A stretch of DNA of 15,324 nt from Desulfobacterales bacterium (lineage in GTDB: Bacteria; Desulfobacterota; Desulfobacteria; Desulfobacterales; C00003106): contig DAOVGD010000022.1 in the NCBI GenBank assembly GCA_030672555.1, positions 1 to 15,324 of the forward strand, written 5' to 3'. This document shows positions 13,763 to 15,324 of this stretch, in pieces. Both the position numbers and the translations under genes were made by a program. Each line of letters starts with the position of its first letter. Position 1 is the first letter of the stretch. The notes beneath the pieces were generated by a model, which did not search any database, was not told where the DNA came from, and saw nothing but the letters and a program-made list of their open reading frames with translations.

Positions 13763-15324
13763 ATGAGTTCCATATTAATTATAGCGGGCGTTATTATCTT
13801 TTTCCTGTTAGGATACAAGTTTTATGGTGGATTGATTGAACGGGAGCTTGTTGATCCACGGCCTGATAACCCGACCCCTGCCGTATCCATGAAAGATGGA
13901 GTAGATTTTGTACCAGCCAGGAAAGCGGTCCTGTTCGGACATCATTTTTCATCCATAGCCGGCGCAGGGCCTATTATCGGGCCGATTGTCGCAATCGGGA
14001 GCTTCGGCTGGGTGGCCACACTGGGCTGGATTGTCCTGGGCAGTCTATTCTTTGGGGCGGTCCACGATTATCTTTCTCTCATGGTCTCGGTAAGAAACCG
14101 AGGCGCCTCCATCGCGGATGTTGCGGAAAAGACCATGGGAAAAACCTCCAAGACGATATTTTCCATTTTCTTATGGGCTGCTTTGGTTTTGGTTGTGGCA
14201 GTATTTGGTATAGTAGGAGCGAAAACGCTTGTGGCCAAACCCGCAATGGTGATCCCCGCCTTTGCTTTGATTCCGATTGCCATCTTGTTTGGTTATGCGC
14301 TATCCCGTCAACTTGTTTCCCTGTGGCTCGGGACTCTTCTTGCAGTGGGCGCTGACCTTATCTTTATCTACATAGGATATCGTTATCCTATTGTAATCAA
14401 CTCTGAGCTACTTGGATTTTCATCTCTAATGTTCTGGTTTGTACTACTTTTGATCTATGCAGGGATAGCCTCGGTATTACCGGTCCATATACTTTTACAA
14501 CCCAGGGATTATATAGCCACCTATAAATTGTACATGGCTATGGCTCTGGGGATATCAGCCATTCTTATCATACATCCACCGGTGAATGCACCGGCCTTTA
14601 TCAGCTTACAGTCAAGTCACGGGCCGATCTGGCCAATGTTGTTTATACTCGTTGCCTGTGGCGCCATTTCCGGATTTCATTCTCTTGTTGCCGGTGGTAC
14701 TTCTTCCAAACAGCTTGCCTCCGAAAAGGACGGCAGACTCATCGGTTACGGAGCAATGCTTACGGAAGGGGTCCTGGCAGTGATGACCTTGATACTGGTA
14801 GGGGCAGGGCTGTACTGGTCAAAGCCTGAAGGCATAACCGTCGACATGGCACAACTCGGGTTCCACGAAACCCTAAAGGGCGGTTGGATTGTAACCTTTG
14901 GCAGCGGATTTGGTAATCTCGTCCATCAGCTCCTCCCCTTTGTCAGTTTCCCCCTTGCCATGCTCTTTGCCATGATCACACTCAACACCTTTGTACTGAC
15001 CACCCTTGATACTGCTACAAGGGTTACCCGCTTCATGATTCAGGAATCGCTGGGCGCAAAAGTTGCATTTCTTTCTAATAAGTATGGTGCATTGCTCTTT
15101 GTTTTAGTGCCGGCAGGTTGGTTGGGAGTTACCAATTCCTGGACAAAGATTTGGCCAATATTCGGGGCCACTAATCAGCTCGTGGCTGCCCTTGCCCTCT
15201 TCGTTGTTTCCGCCTATCTTGTAGGTATCAAAAAGCCCACGAAGTACACCGTCTATCCCGCATTCTTCATGATTGTAACAACTGTTGCCGCCCTTGGCTG
15301 GCAGGCTTACCATTTTTTTACTGA
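13763..15324 (+). CDS. cstA: CstA-family carbon starvation protein / peptide-pyruvate transporter, 3' end outside window
   Basis: CstA-family inner-membrane proteins take up peptides or pyruvate; in E. coli CstA is induced by carbon starvation. The frame is open from the ATG at 13763 to the right edge (520 codons) without a stop. Many hydrophobic helices alternate with short loops. The first segment is ILIIAGVIIFFLLGY; then come FVPARKAVLFGHHF and SSIAGAGPIIGP (about 49-74), a hallmark of the family, and GAVHDYLSLMVS. Later parts include ISGFHSLVAGGTSSKQL, LNTFVLTTLDTATRVTRF and WPIFGATNQLVAALAL, all typical. The start lacks a strong Shine-Dalgarno, and an upstream repeat end sits 17 nt away. 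Substrate cannot be told from sequence alone. Downstream partners are outside the window. Confidence 0.95.
   Translation, partial: MSSILIIAGVIIFFLLGYKFYGGLIERELVDPRPDNPTPAVSMKDGVDFVPARKAVLFGHHFSSIAGAGPIIGPIVAIGSFGWVATLGWIVLGSLFFGAVHDYLSLMVSVRNRGASIADVAEKTMGKTSKTIFSIFLWAALVLVVAVFGIVGAKTLVAKPAMVIPAFALIPIAILFGYALSRQLVSLWLGTLLAVGADLIFIYIGYRYPIVINSELLGFSSLMFWFVLLLIYAGIASVLPVHILLQPRDYIATYKLYMAMALGISAILIIHPPVNAPAFISLQSSHGPIWPMLFILVACGAISGFHSLVAGGTSSKQLASEKDGRLIGYGAMLTEGVLAVMTLILVGAGLYWSKPEGITVDMAQLGFHETLKGGWIVTFGSGFGNLVHQLLPFVSFPLAMLFAMITLNTFVLTTLDTATRVTRFMIQESLGAKVAFLSNKYGALLFVLVPAGWLGVTNSWTKIWPIFGATNQLVAALALFVVSAYLVGIKKPTKYTVYPAFFMIVTTVAALGWQAYHFFT

Noticed and set aside
1..15324. CRISPR array or integrated phage
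   Set aside because: No regularly spaced direct repeats of suitable length and no integrase, transposase or phage structural genes were seen. The tRNA genes are intact, but no attachment-site duplication was found.

Overview
The window looks like chromosomal DNA of a Gram-negative, probably anaerobic bacterium of the deltaproteobacterial/Desulfobacterota type. This is an inference from protein flavour (MltG, a TolB-like exported protein, CstA, a CarAB-PurF operon) and from three classes of short dispersed repeat that resemble those of such genomes. No ribosomal RNA or other definitive marker is present. Both ends cut through genes. I see no phage, transposase, CRISPR array or toxin-antitoxin pair; most of the window is housekeeping.

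Layout from left to right: (1) 1-995, minus strand, the 5' part of a cyclopropane-fatty-acid-synthase-like methyltransferase whose active site departs from the canonical pattern. (2) A roughly 520-base gap with promoter-like and hairpin/T-tract signals. (3) mltG, plus strand, an endolytic murein transglycosylase. (4) A minus-strand group: a small exported TolB-like protein followed by tRNA-Met(CAU) with its own terminator. (5) Plus-strand tRNA-Ser(UGA) and tRNA-Ser(GCU) behind a good promoter. (6) A repeat-rich gap, then a 609-611-residue protein with a C-terminal LOG/SLOG nucleotide-binding Rossmann domain and a long N-terminal region I do not recognise. (7) A roughly 310-base inverted-repeat element. 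(8) A minus-strand operon carA-carB-purF. (9) A gap holding a 91-bp element with near-perfect terminal inverted repeats. (10) A perfect-consensus sigma70 promoter with two exact 14-bp tandem repeats just upstream, a structured leader of about 260 nt, and a small protein joining a Lys/Ala-rich histone-H1-like tail to a glycogen-binding (AMPK/CBM48-type) domain, closed by a strong terminator. (11) A cluster of short GC-rich palindromes. (12) cstA, a CstA-family peptide/pyruvate transporter, running off the right edge.

How the genes work together: CarA and CarB make carbamoyl phosphate from glutamine for pyrimidines and arginine, and PurF takes glutamine into the first committed step of purine synthesis. 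Their tight coupling suggests co-expression of the glutamine-consuming entry steps of both nucleotide pathways. The glycogen-binding protein and CstA next to it hint at carbon storage/starvation physiology, but they have separate signals and no operon link is shown. The parts I find least explained are the SLOG-domain protein with its pseudoknot-like leader, the promoter/leader at 12498-12825, the H1-tail/CBM protein, and the variant CFA-like methyltransferase.
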